Below, piece after piece: positions 6,819-7,420 of a DNA stretch of 7,420 bases (position 1 is the first letter of the stretch; every line of letters starts with the position of its first letter). The stretch comes from an uncultured Eubacteriales bacterium (GTDB lineage Bacteria > Bacillota > Clostridia > Oscillospirales > Oscillospiraceae). The notes under the pieces are model-generated. The model was not told where the DNA came from and searched no databases. It saw only the letters and a program-made list of their open reading frames with translations. The translations under genes were made by a program, and so were the position numbers. The stretch lies in contig USAT01000090.1 of NCBI GenBank assembly GCA_900552725.1, positions 1 through 7,420 on the forward strand, read 5' to 3'.

Positions 6819-6844
6819 TAAAGGGGGAGCCCGCTCCCCCTTTA
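6819..6844 (-). terminator. Hairpin directly after the upstream PLP gene
   Basis: A perfect 12-bp stem (6819-6830 with 6833-6844, TAAAGGGGGAGC) has a 2-base loop, 4 bases past the stop codon at 6849-6851. On the - strand the 3' arm ends CCCCCTTTA and no longer T run follows. Its place suggests a terminator or an mRNA 3'-end stabiliser for the PLP gene. Confidence 0.55.
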
Positions 6845-6848
6845 GGAA

Positions 6849-7420
6849 TTAAAGCGCCTTCAGCAGGCCGGTGGCCTCGTTGAACTCGTTGATCAGCTCG
6901 TCCAGATCCTTGGCCTGAGCGTGAACGGCATCCCAAGTACCCTTGGTGTCGTACCACTGGGCGTTCAGATCCTCGACGTTCATCTGCTGCTGCTCGACCC
7001 AGGTGTAGTACTTCAGGTTGTGGACGCGCTTGCGCTCGGCATAGGTCAGTTCCAGCATATTGTCGGTCTTCAGGCCCAGCATATGCAGGTTGTGATCCAG
7101 AGAAGCCTCGTGGGCGTTGTAAGCGCCGTGCATCTCGTTGAGCTCCTCGATGCGGCTGCCGTACATCACGGCGGAGTCGGTCAGGACGGTGGCGACCACA
7201 TCGTTCTCGGTCAGTTCATAGTACTTGGCCATCTTGATGCAGCACAGCACGTTGGCGATACCGGAGATGCCCAGCCAGGTCATCTTCTCCACCTGCTCGT
7301 CGGACATGCCCAGTTCCTTCTTCATGTACTCCTGGCCCTCGTGGGTGTTGAACAGGCGCAGCAGACGCTGGCTGTCCTCATCGTCGATGGCGATGGCCAT
7401 GTCGGTGTTCTTCACGTTGT
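6849..7420 (-). CDS. Fold-type II PLP-dependent enzyme, C-terminal part (5' partial)
   Basis: The frame is open to the right edge, so only the last roughly 190 residues are seen; the GTG at 7415 is an internal Val. The stretch GISGIANVLCCIKMAKYYEL followed by VVATVLTDSAVMYGSR aligns by eye with the end of the cysteine-synthase fold (GxSSGxN...A..LAK, then VTVLPDSGERY). After it come about 100 charged, aromatic residues including ELTYAERKRVHNLKYYTWVEQQ and a helical tail ending LLKAL; cysteine synthases lack this tail. It resembles clostridial proteins annotated as PLP-dependent protein subunit beta, of unsettled substrate. The lysine and N-terminal half lie outside the window, so the reaction cannot be named. 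It is followed by the hairpin cluster and then thrC, another fold-type II enzyme. Confidence 0.65.
   Translation of the reverse strand, partial: NVKNTDMAIAIDDEDSQRLLRLFNTHEGQEYMKKELGMSDEQVEKMTWLGISGIANVLCCIKMAKYYELTENDVVATVLTDSAVMYGSRIEELNEMHGAYNAHEASLDHNLHMLGLKTDNMLELTYAERKRVHNLKYYTWVEQQQMNVEDLNAQWYDTKGTWDAVHAQAKDLDELINEFNEATGLLKAL

Noticed and set aside
6661..6848. T-box or other amino-acid riboswitch before thrC
   Set aside because: No T-box sequence or specifier-loop arrangement is seen; the space holds only simple independent hairpins.
5245..6852. Long + strand open frame of 535 codons antisense to thrC
   Set aside because: His/Gly/Val-rich shadow of the real thrC gene; its start lies inside the ylxM promoter and it has no recognisable domain.

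Overview
The window looks like chromosome from a GC-rich Firmicute of the Clostridia, probably Oscillospiraceae or a relative such as Oscillibacter or Flavonifractor. This rests on the ylxM-ffh-rpsP-khpA gene order, a biotin-type carboxyltransferase of anaerobe type, strong AGGAGG-like ribosome binding sites, high G+C in the core genes and an mntP gene behind a yybP-ykoY-type leader. The genus is inference. Nothing here is a phage, transposon, CRISPR array, rRNA or tRNA.

Left part, + strand (1-2877). The window opens inside an oxaloacetate decarboxylase alpha / pyruvate carboxylase B-type carboxyltransferase, closed by a perfect 14-bp terminator. Two small genes of clearly lower G+C follow: a two-CxxC zinc-ribbon protein and a very acidic DUF4375/DMP19-like protein. 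They form a small accessory-looking insert with their own promoter. Next come a consensus promoter, a structured leader matching the manganese-sensing yybP-ykoY riboswitch, a terminator-like hairpin, and mntP, the Mn(II) efflux pump. A shared terminator separates mntP from the convergent genes to its right.

Middle part, - strand (2890-5273). ylxM, ffh, rpsP and khpA read leftward from a TTGACA/TATCAT promoter. YlxM and Ffh belong to the signal recognition particle, bS16 is a 30S ribosomal protein and KhpA is a small RNA-binding protein, so this is a protein-export and translation operon. It stops after khpA, without the usual rimM-trmD-rplS. The leader before ylxM holds two abutting 20-bp repeats that are also dyads.

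Right part, - strand (5274-7420). A zinc-ribbon threonine synthase is preceded by the C-terminal part of a second fold-type II PLP enzyme that runs off the window. The intergenic regions on both sides of threonine synthase are packed with hairpins.

Most of the window is core housekeeping sequence. The items most worth a second look are the ylxM leader repeat, the low-GC gene pair, the Mn leader before mntP and the hairpin arrays around threonine synthase. I did not find a clear new multi-gene system.
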